Source: Streptomyces pactum (GTDB lineage: Bacteria; Actinomycetota; Actinomycetes; Streptomycetales; Streptomycetaceae). Taken from it: 64,000 bases of DNA. The stretch is from the NCBI RefSeq assembly GCF_016031615.1, contig NZ_JACYXC010000002.1:372001-436000 (forward strand), written 5' to 3'. How positions within the stretch are numbered: position 1 is the stretch's first letter; every line of letters begins with the position of its first letter. A program made the position numbers and the translations under genes. This document shows positions 53,544-62,293 of the stretch, piece by piece. The notes beneath the pieces are model-generated. The model searched no databases. It was not told where the DNA came from and was given only the letters and a program-made list of their open reading frames with translations.

Positions 53544-53737
53544 CGCTTCTCCTCTCCCGCCCGGTAGGCGGCGGCGGGCGGGGTGTCCCCGAAGTCCAGC
53601 TCGCGCAGGACCGCGACGACGGCGTGGATGTGGTTGGCGGTGGCCGCGACCGCCAAGTGGCGGTCCTCGGGCAGTGGAAGTCCGGCCCGGGCGGCCCAGC
53701 GGGCGGCCTCGGGCGGCGTGAGTTCGGCGGAAGACAC
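53540..53737 (-). CDS. DUF4089/AtzG-like small amidase partner
   Basis: 65 residues. LTPPEAARWAARAGLPLPED, then HLAVAATANHIHAVVAVLRE, ending in a short acidic-basic tail, is the compact helical DUF4089/GatC-like fold. AtzG stabilises and forms a complex with its amidase AtzE. GTG 53737 has AGGGA 7 bases upstream. The stop overlaps the amidase start, so stoichiometric production is likely. Two copies of the TetR operator motif lie 50-120 bp upstream. Confidence 0.85.
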   Translation of the reverse strand: MSSAELTPPEAARWAARAGLPLPEDRHLAVAATANHIHAVVAVLRELDFGDTPPAAAYRAGEEKR

Positions 53738-53787
53738 GGCGGATCCCTCATCTGGTCGGGACGGGGGCGGCGGGGCGCCCCACAGCA

Positions 53788-53806
53788 AAAGCTAAACATT
53801 TGCTTT
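53788..53806. promoter_or_regulatory. operator site B (AAAGC-N9-GCTTT)
   Basis: AAAGC (53788-53792) and GCTTT (53802-53806). The same stretch also forms GCTAAA...TTTAGC. It is AT-rich against GC-rich surroundings and lies 51 bp upstream of the DUF4089 start. Confidence 0.65.
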
Positions 53807-53834
53807 AGCGTGACGGTAGGTCCTATCGTCCCTT

Positions 53835-53853
53835 AAAGCAAATCCATTGCTTT
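53835..53853. promoter_or_regulatory. operator site C (AAAGC-N9-GCTTT)
   Basis: AAAGCAA-ATCCA-TTGCTTT is a perfect 7+7 dyad with the same AAAGC-N9-GCTTT core as site B, 47 bp apart. It lies on the side of the MFS pseudogene, so each divergent promoter has one site. Confidence 0.65.
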
Positions 53854-53869
53854 TACGGGAAGGGGTCCC

Positions 53870-55203
53870 ATGCCCGGCGCCCTGAACTGCACAAAGGGGT
53901 TCCCATGTCCGGCGTCCTGTCCCGCACACCCGCGTACCGCCCACTCCAAGCCGGCCGTCCCTGCGGGACAGACCGTGCGGCGTCCTTCCTCCATGACAGC
54001 TCAATCCTGGAAGCCCTCCTGGTCGCGTCCAGCGCCCCCACACCGCCACACCCCCTCCACCAGCAGCGGTGGAGCCCATCCGCGCTTGCCGTCACCGTGG
54101 TCTTGCGCATACGCACCGGCACCGCTGCCGGCCCTGCTCACCACCGGAGCACTCTCCGACCACCTGGGACCACACCCCGTCCTGGCAGACACCCTGCTCG
54201 CGGAGGCTGCCTCCACGGTCCTCGCGGCCTCGGCGGACGGCACGGGCTCCCCGACGACAGCCCGCCCGGGGCAAGGAATGGTCACCGGAGCGACCACCAG
54301 CGCCGCGGACCAGGCCCTCCCCGACCTGGAAATCCCCCGGCGCCCGAGCCGCTCCGCCCTGACCAACACCCTCGCCGCGGCCACCGGCACGGCCGCGGGT
54401 GTCCTCGGCCCCACCCTCCTCCTTCACCCCGCCCCGACCCCCCACCGCCTACGCGCTGGCAGACCGCACTGTTCGCAGCTCAGGCGATCACGGTCTGCCT
54501 TCACCACAGAGACGGCCGCCGCACGCACCGGCGCACCGCGGTCGCTGCGCCCGCACCCCGGCCCCCCGCCTGCGGCGCGCCGCACCCTGCTGACCACCGG
54601 TACCACGGCCATGGCCAGCTGGACACCCGGAGGCTTCCCCCGTCCTTCCGCCCGGCCTGCACAGGCCTGGTGGCCCCCGACGCCCCACAAGCGGCCCGCG
54701 GCTGGTCTTCCTCACCCTCAGCACCACCGCCGCACTCACCGTGTCGGCACCGCACCGAACCCCTCACCACCGCGACCGGCGAACGCCCGGCCGCCCTGCG
54801 CACTGGCGCCCTGACCCTGGCCTGCACGGCGCCGGACCGCCCGCCGTCCACGGCGATGCGGCCCGGCCCGCGCAACCCTCAGCGCCATCCCCCAAGGAGC
54901 GCCGCGCCTGCTCCCCGCCCCACGCGGCGAGCGAAACCGCGCGGCGACCCCGGCCGCCCACCACATCCTGAGCCACCTCTCCATGAGCCTGTCCGCCATC
55001 ACCGCAGGCGCGGCCACCCAGCGCCACGGGCCCGGGAACACCCTCCACACCTACGCGTCATCACCACCGTCCTCGCCGTCACCACCCTGACGGCGCCCAC
55101 CCGCTCACGGCGCAGAAACAACCGCGGCCCACCCCACAACCGACCAACTCCCCTGAAGGGCAGCAGCCGCAGCCCACCCCCCACAACCGACCAGCTCCCC
55201 TGA
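53870..55203 (+). pseudogene. heavily decayed MFS transporter gene
   Basis: Pieces of one MFS protein appear in order but in changing frames: ALAVTVV, then LLTTGALSDHLGPHPVLADT (motif A region), LLAEAASTVLAASADG, ALTNTLAAATGTAAGVLG, FAAQAITV, RTLLTTGTTAMASW and VAPDAPQAA. Membrane helices between them are broken by frameshifts and substitutions to Pro/Arg/His. A functional relative would have about 400 residues and twelve helices. The gene is divergent from the amidase operon and shares the operator region, so it was probably that operon's transporter. Confidence 0.75.
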
Positions 55204-55204
55204 A
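55133..55204 (+). repeat. 25-bp direct repeat before the hydrolase gene
   Basis: The same 25 bases (one mismatch, A/G) occur at 55133-55157 and 55180-55204; the core is ACAACCGACCA-(A/G)-CTCCCC. It looks like a recent local duplication at the end of the MFS pseudogene and just upstream of the metallo-hydrolase SD. Confidence 0.85.
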
Positions 55205-55223
55205 AAGCAAAGGAACGACAGCC

Positions 55224-56117
55224 ATGCAGGCTCCCATCACCACCCCCTCCTGGACCGTGGGCGAGGTGACCGTCCACCGCATCGACGAGATCCCCCTGCC
55301 GCCCCAGACCGGGCCATGGCTGCTCCCCGACGCCACCCCCGGGGTGGTGGCCGGCCAGGACTGGCTGCACCCCCACTTCGCCGACGCCGACGGCGTGCTG
55401 CGCCTGAACAGCCACAGCTTCGCCCTCGTCATCGACGGGCTGCGCGTGCTCGTCGACACCGGCATCGGCAACGGGAAACAGCGGGCCAACCCGGCCTGGC
55501 ACGACCTGCACACCGACTACCCGGAGCGCCTCACCGCGGCCGGATTCCCGCCGGAAGCCGTCGACCTGGTGGTCCTCACCCACCTGCACGCCGACCACGT
55601 CGGCTGGAACACCCGGCAGGTCGACGGCGCATGGATCCCCACCTTCCCCGCCGCCCGCTACCTCACCGCCCGCACCGAACGAGAGTTCTGGACCGGGTAC
55701 GCCATGGACGAGGCGCGCCGACAGATGTTCCGCGACTCGGTGATCCCCATCGAGCGGGCCGGCCTGCTCGACCTGGTCGACGTCCCGGCCGACGGCACGC
55801 AGATCCTCCCCGGCCTGCGCCTGCTCCCGACTCCCGGCCACACTCCCGGCCATGTCGCCGTCGAACTGACCAGCCGGGGCGAGACGGCGCTGATCACCGG
55901 CGACTGCCTCCACCACCCGGTCCAGCTCGCCCACCCCGCCATCGGCGCCTGCGTCGACATCGACCCCCAGCAAGCCGAGGCCACCCGCCGCACGCTGCTC
56001 GCCTCCCTCGCCGGCACCGACACCCTCCTCCTCGGAACCCACTTCGCCCCGCCCACCGCCGGCCGGGTCGTCGCCCACGAAGACGCCTACCGACTGCTGC
56101 CCGTCCCCGCGGCCTGA
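55224..56117 (+). CDS. metallo-beta-lactamase-fold hydrolase
   Basis: 297 residues. LTHLHADHVG gives the H-x-H-x-DH zinc motif (His120, His122, Asp124, His125). TPGHTPGHV, GDCLHHPVQ and LGTHFAPPTAG supply the further metal ligands. RVLVDTGIGNGK is the standard strand before the metal loop. Members cleave lactones, thioesters or phosphodiesters; lactonase-type activity is plausible. SD AAAGGAA, 8 bases before ATG 55224. It is co-directional with the dead MFS gene. Confidence 0.9.
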   Translation: MQAPITTPSWTVGEVTVHRIDEIPLPPQTGPWLLPDATPGVVAGQDWLHPHFADADGVLRLNSHSFALVIDGLRVLVDTGIGNGKQRANPAWHDLHTDYPERLTAAGFPPEAVDLVVLTHLHADHVGWNTRQVDGAWIPTFPAARYLTARTEREFWTGYAMDEARRQMFRDSVIPIERAGLLDLVDVPADGTQILPGLRLLPTPGHTPGHVAVELTSRGETALITGDCLHHPVQLAHPAIGACVDIDPQQAEATRRTLLASLAGTDTLLLGTHFAPPTAGRVVAHEDAYRLLPVPAA

Positions 56118-56461
56118 CCGGGGCCCCGGTTCCTGGGGGAAGCGGCGGGCGTCGAACCACGACTCCCGGCGCGGCCGGAGCGCTACGCCGACGGCCGGCC
56201 CGTCTCCTCAGCTCGGCCCCTGTGCGCATGCACCAGGTGCGGGGCCCGCCGTCGCCGGACGGGATGCCGGTCGTGCCCCGGGAACCGAGCCCCCCGTCGA
56301 ACCGCACGCCGGCCTCACTGGACGCCTCCAGGAACGCGGGACACCCGCCGCGTTCGGCCTCCCCGATACGGGAGCAGCCGCTCCGGGGGACGGAGCCGGT
56401 CCGGTCACTGCCCGGCTGCGCCCCGCCATGCGCACCGCCATGCCCATCCGCACCGTCCATG
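56118..56461. other. intergenic, convergent
   Basis: 344 bp between the metallo-hydrolase and the WhiB remnant. No gene is supported; the WhiB 3' half should be here but is not recognisable. Confidence 0.45.
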
Positions 56462-56620
56462 AAGGCGGCACATCGCCTTCGCCTCCTCGACCTGCCACAG
56501 TGCCGAGCCGGTGTTGCCGATCGGGAAGAACAACTCGGGGTTTTCGTCCTTACACACCGCGCGGGCCCGCCAGTCGGTGTTGAGCGGCAGATCGGCGGAG
56601 GGCGTAGCTGCCCCGGGACC
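56462..56620 (-). pseudogene. WhiB-family (Wbl) regulator, N-terminal remnant
   Basis: On the minus strand one frame reads LPLNTDWRARAVCKDENPEL, FFPIGNTGSALWQVEEAKAM, CR: the first half of a Wbl iron-sulfur protein, with cysteines 1 and 2 of the cluster. The following CPV-x2-C motif and the G-(V/I)-W-G-G turn are absent, and no start codon is available before a stop just upstream. It is a fragment. Confidence 0.7.
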
Positions 56621-56833
56621 TGTTGGCGGAGCACCTCAGCTGCACGTCGTGACGAACTGTGGGGGTTATGGGCGCAAACAGCGTGAGCCTGTCGGGGAGG
56701 CGTTCGGGTCACGGGGCTTCAGCCGGTCGCTTCACCGGCCGGCTGTCCGCTGCGTGCGGTCGTATGTCATAGTCCGATGAGTTTCAGGGGTGACCGGCGG
56801 CCGAGCCGACAGCCGGGGAGCGGAGCGGGACCG

Positions 56834-57490
56834 ATGCTGGGAGTGGCGAATCTGCCCACCTACGCGCTGGGCACTCTGCTGATCATTCTGCTGCCCGGGC
56901 CGAGCTCGCTGTACACGCTGTCGGTGGCAGTTCGGCGTGGGGTACGGACGGGCTATCGAGCGGCGGCGGGCGTCTTCCTCGGCGAGATGCTCCTCATGCT
57001 GTTGACGGCGGCGGGCGTCGCGTCGTTGCTGAGGGCGAATCCGGTGGCGTTCGCCGTGGTGAAGTACGCGGGGGCCGGCTACCTCGGGTGGATCGCCGTC
57101 GGCATGCTCCGGGCGGCGTGGCGGACGTGGCGAACGCGCGGCGAGTCGCCCTCGGCCGCTGCGCGGTCCGAAGGTGAGGGAACCGGCGTTGAGCACCCGT
57201 TCCGCAGGTCGGTGCTGATCACGCTACTGAACCCCAAGGCCATCTTGTTCTTCATCTCGTTCTTCGCCCAGTTCGTGGACCCGGCCTATCCGCACCCGAT
57301 GCTGTCCTTCGGACTACTCGCGCTGGTCTATCAGGCGATGAGTGTCTGTTACATCACGGCCTTGATCTTCGGCGGCACCTATCTGTCCGCCCGGTTCAGC
57401 CGCCGCAGGCGGCTGTCCTCGGGACTCACCGCGGGAGCCGGCGCGCTGTTCCTCGGTTTCGCCGCGAAACTCGCCACGGCCGGAAGCTGA
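56834..57490 (+). CDS. LysE/LeuE-type amino-acid exporter
   Basis: 218 residues with five or six membrane helices. The N-terminus has LIILLPGPSSLYTLSVAVRR with the PGP motif, then GVFLGEMLLMLLTAAGVASL and KYAGAGYLGWIAVGM. NPKAILFFISFFAQFV is the conserved N-P-K segment of helix 4. It exports amino acids or small metabolites. ATG 56834 has GGAGCGGGA upstream; a longer start at 56777 adds a basic leader and is less likely. Confidence 0.92.
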   Translation: MLGVANLPTYALGTLLIILLPGPSSLYTLSVAVRRGVRTGYRAAAGVFLGEMLLMLLTAAGVASLLRANPVAFAVVKYAGAGYLGWIAVGMLRAAWRTWRTRGESPSAAARSEGEGTGVEHPFRRSVLITLLNPKAILFFISFFAQFVDPAYPHPMLSFGLLALVYQAMSVCYITALIFGGTYLSARFSRRRRLSSGLTAGAGALFLGFAAKLATAGS

Positions 57491-57649
57491 CGATCTGCTG
57501 TAGGAGTGCCTGGGACCCCGCCTCGGCTCCTGCCGACTGAGCCGGGCAGCCGCTGGTCAGCCGTGCTGGTGCACCGTTGTGCAGCCTCCTGTCCACTGGC
57601 TGTCTTGCTGCTGGGTAGCGTCGAGTCGGATCGTAGGCTCGCCCACGGT

Positions 57650-57890
57650 CGTGCCGGTGCGCGCATAGCAGTGCCTGCTCACTGAGCGGCTCATCGAGCC
57701 GCGTCGCAAGCCATCCGGACCACAGCGCGTGATAGACGGCCGGCAGTACCTGCAACGGATCACCCACCGACGCTGCTGCGTCGCCCAACGGCCGGGGGCG
57801 ACGAACGCTTGGGCCAGCGCGGCCCGCAGCCCGGGCCGGCCCTGGCTCCGGGGGTGGCGGTAGTCCGGCCACTTCCCGGTGCGCCAAGCA
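57650..57890 (-). pseudogene. TnsA-like transposase endonuclease subunit, C-terminal remnant
   Basis: On the minus strand LRAALAQAFVAP, then after a frameshift RPLGDAAASVGDPLQVLPAV, YHALWSGWLATRLDEPLSEQ, ALLCA. This matches the winged C-terminal region of TnsA-like heteromeric transposase subunits common in Streptomyces. The endonuclease core is absent. It suggests a Tn7-like element was once here. I rely on memory of the family, so confidence is moderate. Confidence 0.5.
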
Positions 57891-58029
57891 CCGGAGGCGC
57901 AGCCGCGGCCGCATGGGCGGGGTTACTTCTGGTCACTCTCACGTTGGCGATGAGCGCGGCGGCGGTGCCCAGCTGTGGTGTGAGGAGCCGTCGCAGTGGG
58001 GTCCGGCCCGACTGCGGAACGAGCAATGG

Positions 58030-58464
58030 TCAAGAGTTGTGGATGGGGCCTTCCGGTGCGGTGATCTCGGAGTCCGCGAGCCGGGCATCATCGCGCACCC
58101 GTGGGTCGGGGTGGTGGAGGAACGGCTCGATCAGCGGCCGGGCCCGCGGATCGTGGGTGGCGCCGAGGACGTAGAGGGCGTATTCGAGGAGCTCGTATTC
58201 CATCGTCGGCATGGCGGTCGCCAGCGGTTCGAGGAGGGCCAAGGGCAGGCGGTGGTGGTTGAAGGCCTCGCTGATCGAGTTCAGGGCGGACTCGCGGACC
58301 TTGGTTTCCGGTTCGTTGACGGCCAGGCTGACCAGGCGCCCGACAACCAGGCAGGCGGTGTCCGTGTCGAGCGCGGTGCCGCGCAGGAGATCCCCGAGGA
58401 CTGCAGCGGCAACGTCCCGACGGTTCGGATCGCGGTCGGTCAACGCGTCAAGCGCTGCGAACAT
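58030..58464 (-). CDS. HEAT-repeat-like protein
   Basis: 144 residues, all helical. Repeated helix pairs such as VAAAVLGDLLRG, VGRLVSLAVNEPETKVRESA, LNSISEAFNHHRLPLALLEP and ALYVLGATHDPRARPLIEPF, then LHHPDPRVRDDAR, look like HEAT repeats, which serve as protein-binding surfaces. Small HEAT proteins of this kind are usually uncharacterised. ATG 58464 has GGAGG ten bases upstream; a GTG at 58473 sits too close to it. Confidence 0.65.
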   Translation of the reverse strand: MFAALDALTDRDPNRRDVAAAVLGDLLRGTALDTDTACLVVGRLVSLAVNEPETKVRESALNSISEAFNHHRLPLALLEPLATAMPTMEYELLEYALYVLGATHDPRARPLIEPFLHHPDPRVRDDARLADSEITAPEGPIHNS

Positions 58465-58720
58465 GTCCTTCACGCCTCCACCTCGGACCGCTCGACCAGG
58501 ATACCGTTCTCGAAGCGTGCACCGGCGCGGACCAGGGGGACCAGGTGGGCTCCGTGCCAGGGCGGACTCGACCAGTTCGAACGCCATCGCGAGCGCGGCC
58601 GCCGGCCTGCCGGCGCCTCGGGTGACCTTGGTGCGGAGCTGACTGTGGAGAAGGGCGACTCAGATCTCCGCTAACCCCCACGTGTGGTTCACCGCGCCCT
58701 GCTCGGCCGCAGCCACCGAG

Positions 58721-58915
58721 TCAGTACAGCGTCAGCCTGTGGTCGGTGAGCGCGGAGGCTCCGGCGGCGGTGTGCTCGCCCCCGGCGAGCAGTAGCGTGC
58801 GCGCCGCCTGGTAGTGGCAGCCGGCCGCGTCGAACGCCCTCGCGGTGGCGAACAGCCGCGGCAGGTCACCGTCGATCAGCGCTTCTGCCCGGTCCACCTG
58901 GGACTGCCCCTCGCT
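58721..58915 (-). pseudogene. C-terminal remnant of a helical-repeat regulator
   Basis: The frame QVDRAEALIDGDLPRLFATA, RAFDAAGCHYQAARTLLLAG, GEHTAAGASALTDHRLTLY* is a good TPR-like protein end, as in LuxR/AfsR-type regulators, but an in-frame stop lies just upstream near 58915 and there is no start. It is a fragment about 62 residues long. Confidence 0.45.
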
Positions 58916-58998
58916 TCATGGCCTGCCGACGTCTCACCCAACAGAGACGCCGGCCTCGCGGCGTTGCGGCTGTTTCCATGCCGGTCCGAGCGTGCCGC

Positions 58999-60018
58999 TC
59001 AGGGGGCCGGGGACATGCCATTGAGCAGGCCGGTCCCGAGGGGAGTGACACTGTGATGGACAGCGCTGCCGTGACGGATCGTGGTAATCAGCCCGGCGCG
59101 GCGCAGCACGGTGGCGTGCTCGCTGGCACTGGCCAGGGAGACATTCAGGCGCTGGGCGAGCTGGCTGGTGGTGCACGGAACTTGGCCGATGGCGTCCAGG
59201 GCGCGGGCGCGGGTGCGGCCCAGCAGCGCCTCCAACTCCTTGAGTGTGCCGTTCTGCGTGGTGGTGAGCACCCCGGCTGCATCACCGGTGGTGCGCAGTA
59301 CGGGCACGAACAGGACCGCCGGCTCCTGGCCGTCGGGGCTGAAGAAGACGGTCGGCCGGCTTTGGTAGAACACCGACGGCACCAACACCAGGCCCCGCCC
59401 ACCGAGATGAAATTCGTAGACCGTGGCACCGCGCCCTATCTCCAGGATGGGCGAGCGCCAGCGGAAACCCGGTGGCAGCCGGGCCAGCATCGCCTCCACC
59501 CCCTGCTCGGCGTAGACACGCGCACGACCGGCCTGCTCCTGCTGTAAGCGGGTTCGCATCCCCGACCAATACGGGGCCACCGCCACCCGGTAATACCCGT
59601 CCAGGAAGTCCACCAGCGCCTCCCGGTCGCCCCGGTCATGCGCCGGATCCCCCCAAGCCAGGCCCGCCCACCGGTCACTGCGCTTGGTGTAGTGCTCACG
59701 CAGCTCCCTTGCCCCCGCGAACTCCTGCCGCATCAGATCCGAACCAGCGTTACGCAACGCCTCCAGACCCTCCTCCCAGGAGGCGGCAGGGCCGGTCACG
59801 GTGAACAGGTCCACGAATCCACCCTGGAACAGCGCCGCGGCCGGGTGTGTGATCAGTTGCTGTGCCTGCCGTACCCGCTGACGCCACCCGCCGAACACCG
59901 CAGGCCCCGCGGGGTGCTGCAAGGTGGTCAGACTGAGGAACGTTTCGCCCAGCGGCCCCCAGGTGTCTATCACCCGGGTCCTAGCCAGATCCTCCCGGCC
60001 GAAGTGGACACGAAGCAC
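58999..60018 (-). CDS. ArsR-type winged-helix regulator with long N-terminal domain (DUF5937-like)
   Basis: 339 residues. The first 230 or so form a sensor region (VHFGREDLARTRVIDTWGPL; FFSPDGQEPAVLFVPVL). The C-terminal 85 form an ArsR-like winged helix: TTSQLAQRLNVSLASASEHA, TVLRRAGLITT, then the wing IRHGSAVHHSVTPLG. No metal-binding ELCVCDL motif is present, so it is not a metal sensor. GTG 60018 has GGAGG nine bases upstream. A TTCGGC-ATAG-GCCGAA palindrome at 60106-60121 lies upstream and may be its operator. Confidence 0.85.
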   Translation of the reverse strand: MLRVHFGREDLARTRVIDTWGPLGETFLSLTTLQHPAGPAVFGGWRQRVRQAQQLITHPAAALFQGGFVDLFTVTGPAASWEEGLEALRNAGSDLMRQEFAGARELREHYTKRSDRWAGLAWGDPAHDRGDREALVDFLDGYYRVAVAPYWSGMRTRLQQEQAGRARVYAEQGVEAMLARLPPGFRWRSPILEIGRGATVYEFHLGGRGLVLVPSVFYQSRPTVFFSPDGQEPAVLFVPVLRTTGDAAGVLTTTQNGTLKELEALLGRTRARALDAIGQVPCTTSQLAQRLNVSLASASEHATVLRRAGLITTIRHGSAVHHSVTPLGTGLLNGMSPAP

Positions 60019-60105
60019 CGACCAACACCTCCATGCACATAACCCACAGGAGACCGACCCTCCCGCCCCGCACACGGCATGTCCAGATCCTTTTACGTCA
60101 GGCAC

Positions 60106-60121
60106 TTCGGCATAGGCCGAA
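60106..60121. promoter_or_regulatory. palindrome upstream of the ArsR-type gene
   Basis: TTCGGC-ATAG-GCCGAA, 6+6 perfect arms, 88 bp upstream of the regulator start and between it and the small secreted-protein gene. Confidence 0.5.
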
Positions 60122-60328
60122 AGGAGTGGCCGGTGAAAGGGGCAGCCTTCAGAATCATCTTGGCGGCGCGGCAAAGAGCCCGCTCCGGAAAAGCTGGAAA
60201 GTGCTTACTGTCCGGCAGCGAAACAGGTTGACGAACAACACCGCGCCCCCTGGAATCGGTAATGCAAGCCTGGGGAATGAGTAACCCCGACTTCGGCGCA
60301 TTGCCCCACGTCTCTCTTGAGGAGCATC

Positions 60329-60613
60329 ATGCGTATTCGTACATGGCTCGCCGGTGTCATGATGGGAGCCGCGTTGGTGGCCGGTGGTTCGGCCGCCACC
60401 GCGCAGGCGGAACCCACCGCTGCGGGAGAGTCTGCGAAGGAGGCGAGCGCCCTGGCCCTCTACTGGACGGACAGCGGCGAACGCTTCAACCGGCTCGACC
60501 CGTGCAACACCCGCGGCTCGTGGTACTGGGACAACTACTCGAACGTCTACAGCTGGGACTGCCGGTGGAACGCCACAAACCGGAACTACCAGTTGTGGCT
60601 CCAGAAGGGCTGA
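60329..60613 (+). CDS. small secreted protein
   Basis: 94 residues. A Sec signal peptide (RIRTWLAGVMMGAALVAGGS, cleavage near ATAQA-E) is followed by a mature part rich in Trp/Asn/Tyr: ALYWTDSGERFNRLDPCNTR, GSWYWDNYSNVYSWDCRWNA. Two Cys probably form a disulfide. I do not recognise the family; small aromatic-rich secreted proteins of this size are common in Streptomyces. GAGGAG lies five bases upstream of ATG 60329. Confidence 0.75.
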   Translation: MRIRTWLAGVMMGAALVAGGSAATAQAEPTAAGESAKEASALALYWTDSGERFNRLDPCNTRGSWYWDNYSNVYSWDCRWNATNRNYQLWLQKG

Positions 60614-60735
60614 GCCCTACAGTACATCCCGCATCGAGCCTCGCCGGATAACCGCTTCGTCACCCCGAGGGTGTGGTCCGGATCCAGAACTCACCTGGCG
60701 CGTGTCTCTGTGATGGGTTGATCAGTTGATCGGAT

Positions 60736-60944
60736 ATGCCTGTCCGATTAGTGATCACTGATGTGATGTGGGACCGGATCGAGCCGCTGATGGCGGCCGA
60801 TCCGGTCCGTGGGCGTCGGTGGGCCGACCATCGCCGCACCCTGCCATCGCGTGGAAGTACCGCACAAACTCGCCCTGGCGGGGCCTGCCCCATGAGTTCG
60901 AATCGTTCCAGACCGCCCACAAACGGCTGAGCGGACGGATGTGA
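60736..60944 (+). pseudogene. IS5-family transposase, N-terminal remnant
   Basis: MPVRLVITDVMWDRIEPLMA, ADPVRGRRWADHRRTL is the start of an IS5-type (DUF4096) transposase. After a small lesion near 60843 the neighbouring frame continues IAWKYRTNSPWRGLPHEFES, FQTAHKRL, ending at TGA 60942-60944. The catalytic DDE part is missing. Confidence 0.8.
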
Positions 60945-61251
60945 GGTCCCGGGAAGCTCGTACGCTGTCGAGCTCAGGCGACATCACCGAGCAGTGCAGG
61001 AGAAGACGGCAGAGCACCGCTCACCTGAGGCACCGAGCCTGCACGACCTCCCGAACCGGGGAGACCGACGTCGGGGGACAGCACGGGGCTGATCGTTTGG
61101 TTGCCGGAGCGGGCGTCAACCCTTGTGCGGAGCCTCCCCGGGATCGGGCCGGGCACGTCCCGCGTAGAGCCGTCCAGGCGGGGGTAACCTGGCGCGCCTG
61201 ACGCAGAGCGACACCCCGTGAGAAGATCACCCCTGGTCGCCGTGACGGAAC
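60945..61251. other. intergenic region
   Basis: 307 bp between the IS remnant and the AraC gene end. No gene or strong hairpin recognised. Confidence 0.4.
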
Positions 61252-62190
61252 TCAGGCCGCCGCGGCGCGGAAGGTGCTGGGGCTCAGACCCTTGTGGCGT
61301 TTGAACGCGGCGCTGAAGCCGAAAGCGTCGGCATAGCCGACGGACCTTCCGATCTCGGCGACGCTGAGGTCGGTGTCGGTCAGAAGCGCCTCGGCCTCGT
61401 CCATGCGGCATTCCGTGAGGTAGGCGAGGGGTGGACGGCCCATCAGCTTGGTGAAGCGCTTGGCGAACAGTGCCCGGGAGACGCCGGCTCGAGCGGCCAG
61501 CGACGCCACCGTCCAAGCCTGGGCGGGCCGGTCGTGGAAGGCCTGCAGTGCGGGGGCGAGGACCGGGTCGGCGAGCCCCCGGTACCAGCTGGGCGCGTCG
61601 GCACCGGCCTGGTCGAACCAGCTGCGCAGCGTGCACACCAGGGCCCAGTCGAGGAGCCGGTCCATCAGCGCCTGCGAACCGGCCGAGAGACGGGCGGCGT
61701 CGGCGGCGGCCGTCTCCAGCCAAGCGCAGACCTCGACGTCCTCCTTCATCACCAGGACGGGTGGCAGGGTACGCAGGAGCCGTTCGTGGCGGTGGCCCGA
61801 GGCGCGGTAGGCGCCCACGATCAGCGCGGTCGCCTCCTTCGAGTCGGTGCCCCAGTGGATACCGGCGAGTTCCTGGGCGGTGCACTCGGTGTCCTTGGTG
61901 AAGCAGGCGATCTCGTACGCGGCGTGGGAGCTGTGGACAGTGGTGGGACGGTCGGCGAGATGGAACGGTGCGGGGCCGCGCACGATGGCCGTGTGGCCCA
62001 CGCCGACCGCTCGCTCGGTGCCGTCGGGCAGCAGCAGGGTGCCCCCGCCGCGCAGCACGCTGATCATGGTGAGCGGTCCGCCGTCAGCGAAGCGGATGGT
62101 CCAGGGCGCCGTCAGGACGGCGCGGCTGACGACCGAGCCCTCGGCCCGGAAGCCACTCAGTAGCGAGCTCAATGGATCCACGGGACGCAT
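61252..62190 (-). CDS. AraC-family regulator with cupin sensor
   Basis: 312 residues. The N-terminal half is a cupin_6-type sensor (WTIRFADGGPLTMISVLRGG, TAIVRGPAPFHLADR). The C-terminal 100 residues form the AraC DNA-binding domain: TVASLAARAGVSRALFAKRF, MDEAEALLTDTDLSVAEIGR, SVGYADAFGFSAAFKRHKGL. It is divergent from a flavodoxin-fold oxidoreductase gene, its probable target. ATG 62190 is the first start within the homology. Confidence 0.92.
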   Translation of the reverse strand: MRPVDPLSSLLSGFRAEGSVVSRAVLTAPWTIRFADGGPLTMISVLRGGGTLLLPDGTERAVGVGHTAIVRGPAPFHLADRPTTVHSSHAAYEIACFTKDTECTAQELAGIHWGTDSKEATALIVGAYRASGHRHERLLRTLPPVLVMKEDVEVCAWLETAAADAARLSAGSQALMDRLLDWALVCTLRSWFDQAGADAPSWYRGLADPVLAPALQAFHDRPAQAWTVASLAARAGVSRALFAKRFTKLMGRPPLAYLTECRMDEAEALLTDTDLSVAEIGRSVGYADAFGFSAAFKRHKGLSPSTFRAAAA

Positions 62191-62191
62191 C

Positions 62192-62239
62192 GTAGACGAT
62201 CTCCTATGTTCCGGAGCGTTTCTCCCATGGATCATCTAC
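62192..62239. promoter_or_regulatory. inverted repeat in the AraC/oxidoreductase gap
   Basis: GTAGACGATC (62192-62201) and GATCATCTAC (62230-62239) are near-perfect inverted half-sites 28 bp apart, suited to AraC-type binding between the divergent promoters. Confidence 0.55.
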
Positions 62240-62293
62240 GTCACCGCGGCTGTACTGGATTCATCAATCGACCGAGACCAGCCGGGAGACACC

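Noticed and set aside
53870..55203. A 432-residue open frame taken as an intact protein
   Set aside because: Its composition is Pro/His/Arg-rich with no fold, while MFS segments jump between frames; it is better explained as a decayed MFS gene.
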